Part shown: positions 10,584-21,177 of the stretch, one piece after another | How the letters are laid out: each line of letters starts with the position of its first letter | How positions within the stretch are numbered: position 1 is the stretch's first letter | Source: Ustilago trichophora | Lineage: Eukaryota > Basidiomycota > Ustilaginomycetes > Ustilaginales > Ustilaginaceae | Reading direction: 5' to 3' | Length of the DNA stretch: 64,000 bases | Assembly (NCBI GenBank): GCA_900323505.1 | Contig: OOIN01000024.1 | Span: 310,001-374,000, forward strand | Notes under the pieces: model-generated | The model's database searches: none | Seen by the model: only the letters and a program-made list of their open reading frames with translations | What the model was told of the DNA's origin: nothing | Program-made: the position numbers and the translations under genes

Positions 10584-11438
10584 ACCTTGGCTACCGCCAG
10601 CTGCATTTCCTCTCATATACATAGAATGAGGATGTTACAATTGCCCTCGATGCCTCCATCATCAGCACATTTTTCACTCTTCACTCATTCGTCTTTGATT
10701 CTTTGGCATTTTGTGATCTTCGTAATTTTATCGATTCAGGCCATACATCTTGTGACTCATCTGTGCGTCTCTCGTGCACCACTTCTGAACATTGTGCATC
10801 TTCTGTTCAACGAAAGAATGCTTTTGACGTTGAATCGTGTGCAAGATCGAGCATGGTCGAGCTTCTAGGCTCGGCAAAGTGTTGAGAAGTGTGGAGTCGA
10901 ACAGCGGTGAAAGGGGATCACGTGACGCGTCGAAAAGTTGGCGCCTCTAGACTGCAGAGCGAAGCAATCCCGTCAATTTTGCGCATTTGGTTGGCCTAAC
11001 CGCTCTTCTTCTTACACCACTTGCTCGCTATCACATCGACACATAGCAAAAGCAGAACAATCTGCCCAGCACAAGTCGTTCCACATTCAGTCTCTCGCTG
11101 GAGACCCCATAGGTGTTCCAATCTCGGCAAATTGCATCGAAGGCTAGGCGCAAGGTCGCATTCCACGGGTTGAAGACCACGCAAAGTAAAGGATCTTGCT
11201 CAACGTCCGAATCATCCGGCACTCTAGAGCAGGTTCCAGCTTGTTCGGCCACTAAAACGATCGGTAGCTGCGACACTTGCTGAGAACGGTATAGCGACGG
11301 CAGAGCAGGCTTCAGACATCGACGCGAAACGGTCTCCGCTCGTACAGCTACGACACAGCACAAGCAGCATTCCTTAGAATCATCCACGCCACCGAAAGGA
11401 AGGAATTAGCATTCACATCACCACGCTCTTTTCCCAAC
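10584..11438. other. Intergenic between TRR1 and RAE1
   Basis: This 855-bp stretch comprises the TRR1 3' flank and the RAE1 promoter. No gene or clear repeat is seen. A GGGGATCACGTGACGCG segment at about 10914-10930 contains a palindromic CACGTG E-box core. Confidence 0.5.
10914..10930. promoter_or_regulatory. CACGTG E-box-like palindrome upstream of RAE1
   Basis: ATCACGTGAC at about 10918-10927 matches the Cbf1/bHLH consensus CACGTG. It lies about 510 bp upstream of the RAE1 ATG. Function is not shown. Confidence 0.35.
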
Positions 11439-12629
11439 ATGGCTTTCTTCTCCTCGGCTTCGACTCCGTCCACCTTTGGCGCGCGACCGGCGACCACGAC
11501 CCCTGGCCAGATCAACACTTCGGCTGCTACAAAAACCACGGGCGATCAAGACCAAGAAGTCACACCCGGCGCAACGGATACCGTCTCTTGCCTCGCCTTC
11601 TCGCCCACCGCCGACTTCCTCGCTGCCTCAAGCTGGGATAACAACGTCCGCATCTATCAGATTAACAAGACCTCGCCCACTCCGGTCCAGCCTTGGCAGC
11701 AGTACAGTCACGAGGGACCCGTCCTTGATCTGTGCTGGAGTAGCGATGGTGCCAAGATCTTTTCCGTAGGTGCGGACAAAGTGTGTCGAATGTTTGACAT
11801 GAATACCAACACTCCCACCGTAGTTGCACAGCACGGGGATGTGATTCGTAGTGTACGATGGCTCAATGTGGCAGGAGGAGTGCTGTTGACAGCGGGTTGG
11901 GATAAGCAGTTGAAAATCTGGAAGATTGACAATCCTGCTTCACCACAAGCTGTGCATAGCTTGACCTTGCCAGAGAAATGTTATTCGATGGACAACGTTC
12001 AGAACGTTGTGGTGGTAGCTATGGCCGAGAGGATGGTGTTGGGATTCCGTCTCGAGGAGAATGGATCGATTACTCCGCTTACAGAGCAACAGTCTCCCTT
12101 GAAATACCAGACTAAAAGCATGGCCGTTTTGCCGGACGGTGACGGCTACGCGCTGGGAGGAGTCGAAGGCCGTGTAGGAGTACAATACTTCCACGATCCA
12201 CCAGACAAGGACAACAAGGTGAAGAAATTCGCCTTTAAATGTCATCGTCGTGCCAACGCCGACCATCCAGAGGTGCCACGCAACGAGAGCCATCTCTATC
12301 CCGTCAACTGCATTTCGTTCAACGTCCATGGAACCTTTGCCACAGGAGGAGCGGATGGATCTATCAACTTTTGGTGCAAGCAATCCAGGACGCGATTGAA
12401 GACCATGGAAACAAAGGGTCCCGCCAACGCACCCAAGGAATTGCTAAAGACAAACCCAGCGAAACAGCCCATCACCGCAATCTGCTTCAACAGGGATGCA
12501 AGCATCTTTGCATATGCGGTCGGGTACGATTGGCATAAGGGATATCAGGGTGCAGGAGGTGTCGAGCCAAAGATCTACATTCAACCGGTCAACTATGAGG
12601 ATGTTAAGAAGAGGCCTCCCAAGGCATAA
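11439..12629 (+). CDS. RAE1: RAE1/GLE2 WD40 mRNA export factor
   Basis: This is a beta-propeller nucleoporin that binds the Nup98 GLEBS motif and functions in mRNA export and spindle checkpoint. The protein is 396 aa. After a 45-residue Thr/Ala-rich N-terminus come WD-type blades, including VSCLAFSPTADFLAASSWDN, GPVLDLCWSSDGAKIFSVGAD, VRWLNVAGGVLLTAGWDK, and VNCISFNVHGTFATGGADG with INFW. The C-terminal blade has FAYAVGYDWHKGY, characteristic of Rae1. The ATG at 11439 is the first in frame (CAACATGGCT). No intron is visible. Confidence 0.94.
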   Translation: MAFFSSASTPSTFGARPATTTPGQINTSAATKTTGDQDQEVTPGATDTVSCLAFSPTADFLAASSWDNNVRIYQINKTSPTPVQPWQQYSHEGPVLDLCWSSDGAKIFSVGADKVCRMFDMNTNTPTVVAQHGDVIRSVRWLNVAGGVLLTAGWDKQLKIWKIDNPASPQAVHSLTLPEKCYSMDNVQNVVVVAMAERMVLGFRLEENGSITPLTEQQSPLKYQTKSMAVLPDGDGYALGGVEGRVGVQYFHDPPDKDNKVKKFAFKCHRRANADHPEVPRNESHLYPVNCISFNVHGTFATGGADGSINFWCKQSRTRLKTMETKGPANAPKELLKTNPAKQPITAICFNRDASIFAYAVGYDWHKGYQGAGGVEPKIYIQPVNYEDVKKRPPKA

Positions 12630-12856
12630 GATGTCTTGTTTTGCAATCGATTGTTGTTTTGGTGTTCTTCTCGTGGTTGCGGTGGTCCTGTATGTGCTAC
12701 GCGATGGATGTGTCGACTCGACGTGGTCCATGTATGATCTTAGAAAGTGGCAGACACGCTGTAAGGAAGTTGGACGCACAGACGACATCGACGACGGACA
12801 AGAGTAAAGACTTGTTTTTATTTCTGACGTTTCACTGTCACTTTTCGCATCACATC

Positions 12857-14821
12857 CTACGCCCCGTTCACAATCAGATTCAAGATCCCGCTCGCCCTCG
12901 CCACCAATCCATCACCATAAGCAAATCTCACCAGACCATTGACAAAGCCCCAACTCTTGGCCGGCTTCTCCAACGGGTAATCAAGCTTGGGAGGAATTCC
13001 CGTCCTCACAAGGCTGAAGAATCGATCCCTCGTCACCGCCTTTGCCTGCGTCAAGCCCAAGAGTCCCTCAGGGCCGGCAAATCTTCCGTAGCCACTCTTT
13101 TTCACTCCTCCAAAAGGCAGACCTTGATTGAGGTATGATACGCCGAAATCGTTGATGTTGACCATGCCTGCTTGGAGTTTGGCGGCGATGTATTGGCATT
13201 GGGAAAGGGTGGAGCCAAAGATGGAGGAGCCAAGACCGTAGCGTGTAGAGTTGGCGATGGTGATGGCAGAGTCGAGGTTGGTGGTGGTAAAAGGGATGAT
13301 GAGGAAGATGGGTGCGAAAAGCTCTTCCTGTGCGATGGCCATGTTGGGTGTTACGTTTGTGAGAAGGGTGGGGGAGAAGTAGTGACCATATTTCCAGACT
13401 GGGTGAGAGTAACGCTTTCCACCAACGACGAGTTTGGCTCCCTGGGAAACAGCGTCGGCGATGAGCTCTTCCAAGCGGGAGAAGCGGGCGTCGGTGATCA
13501 TGGCACCCATATCTACACGCGATTCTCCACCTTTGGGCTTGATGGAAGAAGAGACGCCAAAAGGTGCATCGTCCATAAAGCTTCCCAGCTGTAAAGCCTT
13601 GATGCGAGGTTCGACGATGTTGACCAACTTTTCAGCAATGCTAGCATCGACAATAAATCGTTCAATTCCAATGCAGTTCTGTCCGGCACCCTGGAAACAA
13701 CTCCTCATAAAAGTCGAACCAAAGTATTTGAGATCTGCATCCTTCAACAAGATCGCTGGATCCTTGCCGCCCAATTCGAGCGTTACAGGAGTCAACTCCT
13801 TTGTCGCAGCCTGAGCCACGAGTCTTCCCACAGGTTCCGAACCGATAAAGGTGATGTGTGCGATCTCTGCACTCTGCGTCAGAGCTTCGGCTGCCTCCGG
13901 CCAGCAAGTGACCAACTGCACCAGCTCAGGATCGCATCCGGAAACCCTCAAACACTCCCGAATCGCATCGATAAAGTAGGTGGCTGACCAAGCTACCAAC
14001 TCGCTCGCCTTGACCACGATGGCATTGCCTGCGAAAACGGAAGCGATAATGGGACCCATTACGTTGTGTGCCGAGTAATTCCAACTGACACATGCGGCCA
14101 CTACACCCATGGGTACATGATGAACCTCGCAGACCTTGTGCATGAGTAAGAGGTTGTTGGGTCTGGTTTCCTTTGCAAGGACTTTTTCGCCATTGCTGAT
14201 GGTCCATGCGAGCTTGGAGCAGGTTGTAAGGAGTTCACCAAACGCAGCATCCACTGCAGTCTTTCCAGTGTCGCGAGCAGCAACGCGAGCGATGGTTTCT
14301 GCATCGCGAACGACCCATTTCTGCATGGTACGGAGGAATTTCCTGCGCTGTGAGAAGGAGGAGCGCGCCCATTTGCCTTGGGCAGCTTTGGCTTTGCTGA
14401 TCTTGGAAGCAATGGTGGCAGGGGTGTCGGCATCGATCTCGCCAATGAGGTAGGCTGTGGCAGGGTCGTAGCAGATGATCTTGTCCGGTCTGGTAGGGTC
14501 ACGAATTTGAGGGTCAGAGAGAATGGTGCTGGACCAACCGGGTAAAGCCTGCGGTGGGGCAGGGATGGAGATGGATACACCTTGCTCTGCGACGTGTGCC
14601 GAGATGGAGGAGCCGATGCGAGAGATGATGAGGATGACGAGACCGGTAAGAAGGAGACTGGTGGGTGAGCGGATGGCGCTCGAACGAAGTGCAGGGATCA
14701 GCTGGAAGAGGTAGAGATCCGTTTGGAGGACAAAGAGTTGGAGTTGGAGCTGGAGTTGCTCCATTGCTGTCGACAAGCCTGCCCACGAGGTGGGGATGGC
14801 TGGCAGTGATGAGGCCGTCAT
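12857..14821 (-). CDS. MSC7: MSC7-like membrane-anchored aldehyde dehydrogenase
   Basis: This is an NAD(P)-dependent aldehyde dehydrogenase superfamily protein of the fungal Msc7 type, 654 aa from the ATG at 14821. An N-terminal hydrophobic segment (SPTSLLLTGLVILIISRIG, about residues 50-70) should anchor it in a membrane, as in yeast Msc7 (ER). The catalytic domain shows the cofactor region VSWNYSAHN, the general-base motif LELGGKDPA and the catalytic cysteine in QGAGQNCIGIERF. The substrate is not known for this family. It is tail-to-tail with RAE1 (227 bp apart). Confidence 0.88.
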   Translation of the reverse strand: MTASSLPAIPTSWAGLSTAMEQLQLQLQLFVLQTDLYLFQLIPALRSSAIRSPTSLLLTGLVILIISRIGSSISAHVAEQGVSISIPAPPQALPGWSSTILSDPQIRDPTRPDKIICYDPATAYLIGEIDADTPATIASKISKAKAAQGKWARSSFSQRRKFLRTMQKWVVRDAETIARVAARDTGKTAVDAAFGELLTTCSKLAWTISNGEKVLAKETRPNNLLLMHKVCEVHHVPMGVVAACVSWNYSAHNVMGPIIASVFAGNAIVVKASELVAWSATYFIDAIRECLRVSGCDPELVQLVTCWPEAAEALTQSAEIAHITFIGSEPVGRLVAQAATKELTPVTLELGGKDPAILLKDADLKYFGSTFMRSCFQGAGQNCIGIERFIVDASIAEKLVNIVEPRIKALQLGSFMDDAPFGVSSSIKPKGGESRVDMGAMITDARFSRLEELIADAVSQGAKLVVGGKRYSHPVWKYGHYFSPTLLTNVTPNMAIAQEELFAPIFLIIPFTTTNLDSAITIANSTRYGLGSSIFGSTLSQCQYIAAKLQAGMVNINDFGVSYLNQGLPFGGVKKSGYGRFAGPEGLLGLTQAKAVTRDRFFSLVRTGIPPKLDYPLEKPAKSWGFVNGLVRFAYGDGLVARASGILNLIVNGA

Positions 14822-17800
14822 AATGTCAGCGGTATCTTGATGAGGAGGAAGAAAAGAAAGATGGGAAAGAATCTCAGAACAAAAGATCAACCTTGATGTC
14901 TCGCCGAACAAGAGGCTACCGACCAACACTACTCACATGAACAAAGTTCTTCTGAGCAGAACAGACAAAATGGCGGAGACCAGACAGAGCGCAAGGAGCA
15001 GCGTTCAACAAGCTCGGTTAAAAAAAAGGGCAAAGGATTGACTTGCTGCAGTGCGCCATAAATCCGGACTCCATCGCTCGCTCACAAGGCTGCCAATCAC
15101 AAAAGCCAACACAAACCTTGTCAAGCTAGAGCATAACTTATGCTCGACAAAAAACAAAGGGAAAAAGCGTTTTTACGTGTCGAGAAGAAAGTGAACAAGA
15201 GAGGGGCGGGATCGTGAGTGCAGATTCATGCGCTGCTTTGTGTGTTTCTTGAGGTGCGTCTTCATGTGTGTGTGTGTGTTGTGTGCGTGTGTTGAGCTGT
15301 CAGCCTTTCTTCCAAAGGAAACGACAGCAGAAGAAAGGCGTCAAAATCGTACGACCTGGACTTGTGCATCTTCTTCCACGAGGCGCGTGACGTGGGGCAA
15401 AGAAGGACCGAAATTCACCCGGAGTTGCGAGTGTTTTGAATGTTAGGCCTCTGCTGCTGTCAACATCTTTCCAAAAATTGGAATCGGGCTTAGATTGTGT
15501 GCATGCGACAGGTGCCGATTGCGATTTTCATCTTCCAAGAGCATGGTACAGTCGGCTGCATGCATTTGGTGTGATCCTGCACGCCATGCTGAGGGCAAAG
15601 GGTTCTTTTGACCTTTGCTGTACTGTACTGCAGGGAGGAAGAGTAAGAGTGGGGCAAAGAATCCGGGATGCGAGGCGAGTGGGAAGCGAGACGAGACGGT
15701 GTGGAATGCTTGGCAGCGAGCCCCTGGTTGAGCAACGTCTTATTTCGACAAAGCATGTTGCCCAACCAGCTCGCAAAACAACGTGGCAGATCGGTCAAAT
15801 TGCTCGACATAGACCCCTCAACCCCCATGCAGTACTGTACTGTACTGTACATATGAGACAGACCTCACACATCGGGTACAGTGAGATCCAGAGGTCCAAA
15901 CAACACCATCGGGATCTTGCCTTTTGATGCCAAGACATGCCAAAGAAGGCCCCCGAGCTGCAACTACAATACAGTAGATAGGTTTCTCTGGTCTCCTTTC
16001 CCGTTGGGTCTCCAAGTAGCTAGATATCATAGATCCGTTCTGAATGCGTTTTTCTTTTAGCTAGCTTTAGCTTACATTCAAGCAGATCCGTCGAGGCTTG
16101 GCATTGGGTGTGAAAGGTCGATCGATATGATATGAAGCGATTGTCAATCTGAAAGACCATCAACAGCAAGCGAGATGAGCATGTTGACAGCTGTCGAACG
16201 AGCACGCTTCCAAGGAAGCACACACTACACGCACGAACCTGTTACAGTACTCAATTAGCGCGCTGTGGGGGGGCGCGTACATCAAGTCTTGGCATTCGTT
16301 TGATTTTGGCGCTAGAAGACGTTGGTGGAGTGCAACGGATCTTTCCTTCCTATTCACTTTGGTGCGCCATCGTCTGTGATTTCTGATACGCCCATCAACG
16401 CTCAGGAGATTCAGTTCTGCAATGCTTGGTGTGGATCGCTTTGACCCGCTCTTGGCATGTCTCCAAATATCATTGTTCTCGACAGTAGCGTATTCACAAG
16501 TGTGAATCTGCAATTTGTAGGACGCAGTATAGTACTGTACACTCTTTGCGGCTGGCTATAGATTCGTTTTGGGGTTCGCTCAACGGTGTCAAAAAGTCGC
16601 CGAGCTCTTGGTCGGTGTGTGCGGGGCCGGGATATGTGATGATTGATGAGAAAGTTGGGGCGAACTTTTTTTTCTTTTTTTCTTTTTTTTTTTTTTCTGG
16701 CGGCACGATGACGGTCAACGGCATCGGCTGAGCGTGTCAACTTGGGCGAGTCTTGCAATTTTCTCAGAGCAACCCAACGTCAAATCTTGATCAACCGCTA
16801 CGTCACACTCTGAGAAAGAACCTCATCTTTTTTTGTTGCAGAGCTTTCTCCTTTCTTTGCCGGTCAAGTTTAGAGATGATGTGAGACAGTGCCCTGAAGC
16901 AGACTCCCTCGTTCTCACACACAGTCTCACTCTGTTCGCGAAACTGTCTTCAGGAGGCAAAGTCGATATCAAAGTTGATTCCGAGTCACTGTGCTCGCAG
17001 CCTGCTTTATCCAAGTGGTTGCCAAGCGTGAGGCTGGTGGATCGACCACTAGGCTCAAGCCGTATTGTGTCAAAGAGATCTCCGGTCCAAGAGAGAGCGC
17101 CGAGTTGGCTTTGGAGAGATGCAAACCATGAGGGGTTCTGCACTATCGCATGCATGCATAAACGGTCGGATCTTGCCAATGAACGTAGGCGTCGAGGGTG
17201 TAACACTATTACTGTACAGTCTCGAAGACGGACGAAGCCTCGAGTTACAATAGAATCCAAGTGATTGAGCCAAGCATTCGAAGGAATGTGTCCTTGCTCA
17301 AGAGGTCGGACATCCACGTTTCTATGAATGAACCAAGAACAGCGATGCCCTCTGCATCATTTACGATTGAATTCGGTCTCAAAAGTCTCGAGCCTCAACA
17401 GACCTATTCTCGAATCCAGACCCGAGTCTGGCTTGCGTTGCACAGAGTAGATGGACAAGAGCCTACCGTCGGTCGGTAATCGAGCCTACCAAAAAAAAAA
17501 TGATTCAAGCGGCTGTCTAACGAGCTAAACAGCGTTGACCTCGCTTGGCATCACCGAGGTCTTGGCACCGCCCCACGCTGCCCACACGTCCCGCTAAAAT
17601 TGTCATCCTCTATCCTCAACTTCCTCCTCACCTTATTCGGCAGCAACCCAACTCCTCAAGCCTCCCATTCCGACCCTCCCACTTTTCCTTTTCCTCTCCT
17701 TTCTCATATGAAGTAGACGCCTTTTGCCTCTCTACCTCATCCCTTCTGCCCCACCATAACCCCCATTTCTCCTTGTCCCTGCGAATGATCTTATGCACAC

Positions 17801-18062
17801 TCACACTGCCAGCACAACGGATCCACCCTTGGGCAATACCATGATCGCTTCCGAACAGAGCTTGTAGAGGTCCCACAACCATCTCTTTGCTGCTCAGTTT
17901 CAAGCTGCGAATCTTTTGCGACAACACCCTTAATCGCTCTGCGACTCATCGCTCTTCTTCGCCATCAGCATCAGCGCAACAACCGCTCGTCATATACCCT
18001 TCTGTATCCTTTCATCTCTGCACCATCCTCGTTGCCTCTCTTCACTTCCTAGACACGTCAAC
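14822..18062. other. Gene-poor 3.2-kb region upstream of PTEN
   Basis: I found no supported protein or RNA gene here. The visible elements are a perfect 8-bp inverted repeat GAGCATAA-C-TTATGCTC at 15129-15145, a TG run at about 15266-15280, and GTACTGTAC motifs at 15620-15628, 15832-15850 (four units) and 16532-16540. There is also the palindrome ACTGTACAGT at 17211-17220 and a T-rich tract at about 16667-16697. The right end (17600-18060) is a strongly pyrimidine-rich leader, probably the PTEN promoter and 5' UTR. Confidence 0.5.
15832..15850. repeat. GTACT pentanucleotide array
   Basis: Consecutive GTACT units (GTACTGTACTGTACTGTAC) form a short microsatellite. The same motif recurs in other long intergenic stretches of this window. 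Confidence 0.8.
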
Positions 18063-20648
18063 ATGACCTCCATCGCACGCCGGATCGTCAGCGGCCAAAA
18101 GGCCCGCTTCAAGGATCCTCTCCTCGATCTTGATCTCGATCTCACCTACGTGACGGACCACATCATCATCATGGGCTTCCCTGCCTCGGGTGTCCAGTCC
18201 CTCTACCGCAACAAGCGATCCGATGTGCGTCGCTTCCTCGACAAGCGTCATGACGATCTCTATCGCGTCTACAATTTCTGTCCAGTCACAGAAAAGTCGT
18301 ATGATGCCGAAGAGTTCTATGGCAGGGTTTCGCGCTTCCCCTTCCCAGACCACCACGTACCGCCACTCAGTCTCATCCCTCTCTTTGTCGCCGACATTAC
18401 CGAGTATCTCGAGTCCGATCCTGATGCGACGGCTGTCATTCACTGCAAGGCGGGCAAGGGTAGGTCAGGCACCATGACATGCTGCTACCTCGTCTCCCTG
18501 CCATACCTTCCCACGGCGCCCACCAGCATCAAGAACTACAGCAAGATGCAGCGCCCTCCAAATCAGTCCACCACCCCTCCTTTGGCTACCATTGCCTCCA
18601 CCGATGACCGTCAACAGCAGCAGCAGCAAATCTCGACCCAGACGCAGCAGCACGCCTTGCAGCCACTGGATGAACACTCTCCTCAGCCTCCAGCACGCAG
18701 CAGTAGCATGACGCTGCAACTCCCTCGTTCAGCCGCTTGGGCCAACATCAACGCATCTTCCACCGATGCTTCCGACGTCCCTCCCTCGGCAAGCGGCACA
18801 CTTCGTCGCAAACCCTCGCTCGCTCCCGAGCAGAGCATCATCCGCAACGATGATCACGATCCCGAAGTCGAAATACAGCAAATCTCCCAACGGCTCCAGA
18901 CCATCTTTGACTTGCACACCGAGCGTCGCATGAAACCTCAGCCCAAGACGGTTGGACGCAAACGTGCACGCTCCAATGCTGCTGGTCTTCGTCCTTCGGC
19001 ACACTCGACTGGTGCCATGCCCTCTGCTGCAGCATCCACGGTCTCGCTTCGCGCACTGGGCGCCGGTCCCGCAGGTCGCAGCTGTGACGCTCTCCACATG
19101 TCCGCTCAAGGTGCCAATGGTTTCAGCAACACGAGCCTTCACTCACGTTATGCCACCCATAGCAGGGCCAGCACGAGCATGTCGCAGAATTTTGACCCTA
19201 GATACAGCCAAGATGTAAGCACTTCTATGATTGACGCTTCGAGCAACTACGCTGGTATTCAGGACGATGACGATGGCTCTGTTGCCGTCAACCAGAACAC
19301 CGAAGACCACAGCGACACAAAGAAGCCCAAGATGGGCGTTTCGATCCCATCTCAGCGCAGATGGGTGGGCTACTGGACACGCATTCTCTCTGGTCGCGAT
19401 GCTCGCCTGTCCATGACTTCGACCGTGCGTCAGCCTCGCCGACAGATTCGCATCACCCGCATCTCTGTCGAGCGTCGCGATGCTTCCCACACAAAGGGTA
19501 GCCAGGGTTGGTTGGAGCGTCTTGTCCCTCACTCTGACTCTCTCAGCGTCCAGCTGGTGAGGTACGAAGATGCCCTGGTTGACCGCCTCGAGAGTTGGGA
19601 AAGGCACGCCCGTCGCCGTGCAAAGGCGTTTGGACAGCACGACCCTTCCGGCCTCGCCGGAGACCTGGACGCCGAGCAACAGCAGCAAAAGCAGTACCTC
19701 AAGACCTTACGCAGGAAGGCCTCCGACTTGCAGTGCTGGGACGGAAACAAATTTGGAGAGGAGCACGAGACCAAGATCGGCAACTGGGGAGTGTGCGTCA
19801 ATGCCGAAGCGGAAAGAGCGAGGGCGTTTGACTGGAGGGATGATCAGCCGCAGTTGAAGTACTTTACGCTCCTGCCGGAGAGCCAGCCTCGTGTTGCGAT
19901 CGATGGATGCACAGATGGCAAGGGTAAGGAGAAGATGTGGAAGTACACCTTTGAGCCGCAAGAAGAAAGTGGCAAGGGTCGACATTCTTCCACCTCAAGC
20001 GCTGACTCAGGGTACTACTCGTCGAGCGGACCTTCTCCTTCTGAAGGGAATGGTGGTGCCACTTGGAACAATGCTGTTGCGCCCGAAGCGAGGAGCAACC
20101 ACCTCGCTCCCCCAGCCGCCCAAAGTAATACCGACGCATCGAAATCAACCCAAGAGGGCCCTCTGCGTAGGATGACCCGTAAAGCATCCGGAATCTTCTC
20201 GCGCCCTTCTCCTAGCGATCTCCCTCGCAAAGCAAGCCCAGAAGAAATCACTCCACCCTCATCCACCGCCTACCTCCCCAACACCGCCATGCAGTCCTCT
20301 TCCTCTTCCTCCACCACCTCCCCACCTCTATTCGCGGGGCAGGTGTTGGACGCAGATCGAGAGGTATGCGTCAAAGTCCTGGTCGGACGCACGGGTAGCA
20401 AGCACGCCAAGTTGCCCGACATTGCCAGCGCCGGATGGTGCTGGTTCATTCCTTCGTTTGAAGACCCAGATGCCGGAGTGGCGGGGATGGCGAGGGTGGG
20501 GGCGAGAACAAAGATCAGATTTGATAAGGATGAGATCGATTTCAGAAAGGAACCCTTGGGTTTGGTGGCCGTCGAGGTCGAGTGGGAGTGGGTCAGTGTC
20601 GGAGTTGATGAGGAAGAGGAGTGTCCTAGTGATGATGGCCACTACTAA
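18063..20648 (+). CDS. PTEN: PTEN-type phosphatidylinositol 3-phosphatase
   Basis: This is a lipid phosphatase removing the 3-phosphate of PI(3,4,5)P3. The protein is 861 aa, against ~400 in human PTEN. The N-terminal half has VSGQKARFKDPLLDLDLTYV-type sequence and the P-loop HCKAGKGRSG with C128 and R134, identical to PTEN except Ser for Thr. The phosphatase domain is interrupted by two low-complexity insertions. One falls after the P-loop helix (about 150-270, poly-Gln and Ser-rich). The other (about 295-422) lies before the conserved GVSIPSQRRWVGYW. A C2-like domain follows (RQIRITRISVERRD, KMWKYTFEP), itself split by a Ser-rich segment, ending with RFDKDEIDFRKE strands. It corresponds to smut Ptn1, in my judgement. 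Confidence 0.9.
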   Translation: MTSIARRIVSGQKARFKDPLLDLDLDLTYVTDHIIIMGFPASGVQSLYRNKRSDVRRFLDKRHDDLYRVYNFCPVTEKSYDAEEFYGRVSRFPFPDHHVPPLSLIPLFVADITEYLESDPDATAVIHCKAGKGRSGTMTCCYLVSLPYLPTAPTSIKNYSKMQRPPNQSTTPPLATIASTDDRQQQQQQISTQTQQHALQPLDEHSPQPPARSSSMTLQLPRSAAWANINASSTDASDVPPSASGTLRRKPSLAPEQSIIRNDDHDPEVEIQQISQRLQTIFDLHTERRMKPQPKTVGRKRARSNAAGLRPSAHSTGAMPSAAASTVSLRALGAGPAGRSCDALHMSAQGANGFSNTSLHSRYATHSRASTSMSQNFDPRYSQDVSTSMIDASSNYAGIQDDDDGSVAVNQNTEDHSDTKKPKMGVSIPSQRRWVGYWTRILSGRDARLSMTSTVRQPRRQIRITRISVERRDASHTKGSQGWLERLVPHSDSLSVQLVRYEDALVDRLESWERHARRRAKAFGQHDPSGLAGDLDAEQQQQKQYLKTLRRKASDLQCWDGNKFGEEHETKIGNWGVCVNAEAERARAFDWRDDQPQLKYFTLLPESQPRVAIDGCTDGKGKEKMWKYTFEPQEESGKGRHSSTSSADSGYYSSSGPSPSEGNGGATWNNAVAPEARSNHLAPPAAQSNTDASKSTQEGPLRRMTRKASGIFSRPSPSDLPRKASPEEITPPSSTAYLPNTAMQSSSSSSTTSPPLFAGQVLDADREVCVKVLVGRTGSKHAKLPDIASAGWCWFIPSFEDPDAGVAGMARVGARTKIRFDKDEIDFRKEPLGLVAVEVEWEWVSVGVDEEEECPSDDGHY

Positions 20649-20684
20649 TATATATATATATATATAGATATATATAGATAAATA
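20648..20684. repeat. TA-rich microsatellite
   Basis: Uninterrupted TATATATA followed by TATAGATA units lie directly after the PTEN stop codon. Confidence 0.8.
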
Positions 20685-21177
20685 GACAGACAATGCAAGA
20701 CTGACATTGAGCGATAAAGCCTTGTTTTTTTGTTCTAGAGACGGCGACCGCCAGAACCGGGGATCGTGGCTTGATGGTGGTTAGGAGGGTCGAAGTTGGG
20801 CCTGCGGAGAAAACTTGGAATGTTAGGGTTACACATGTAACACTTTTGGCCAAAAAATGTAAGGTTGAGTGGAGGCTTGACTGCGCTTCGCTCGAGCCAC
20901 ATCTCAAAGCTGCGCTCAATCATTGCATCTTGCCTTTCTTCCACAATATTATCTTTGCATCGCTTCACATCAAGAGCACGCCTCTACCCCCTCTGCGCAG
21001 CAACAGCACTTTCTATCTCTCATCACATTACCAGTCTCGGTCTAGAGCAGCAAGCTATCCTTTCCCCGGTGTAGTGATACAGCCAAGCTCTTGCTCGACC
21101 GCCACTATTCCGATTCGCAGTCCCGCTATCCCCCTTCGAGGCACTTGACTCGTCATCGGAGCCCCGCCGGTCCCACG
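20649..21177. other. Intergenic between PTEN and CSN5
   Basis: This 529-bp stretch has a TA dinucleotide microsatellite, (TA)n with TATAGATA units, at about 20648-20684 immediately after the PTEN stop. The remainder is the CSN5 promoter and leader, with no distinct motif. Confidence 0.5.

Noticed and set aside
9462..10622. 386-codon open frame on - strand
   Set aside because: It is antisense to thioredoxin reductase; shadow of the highly biased coding strand.
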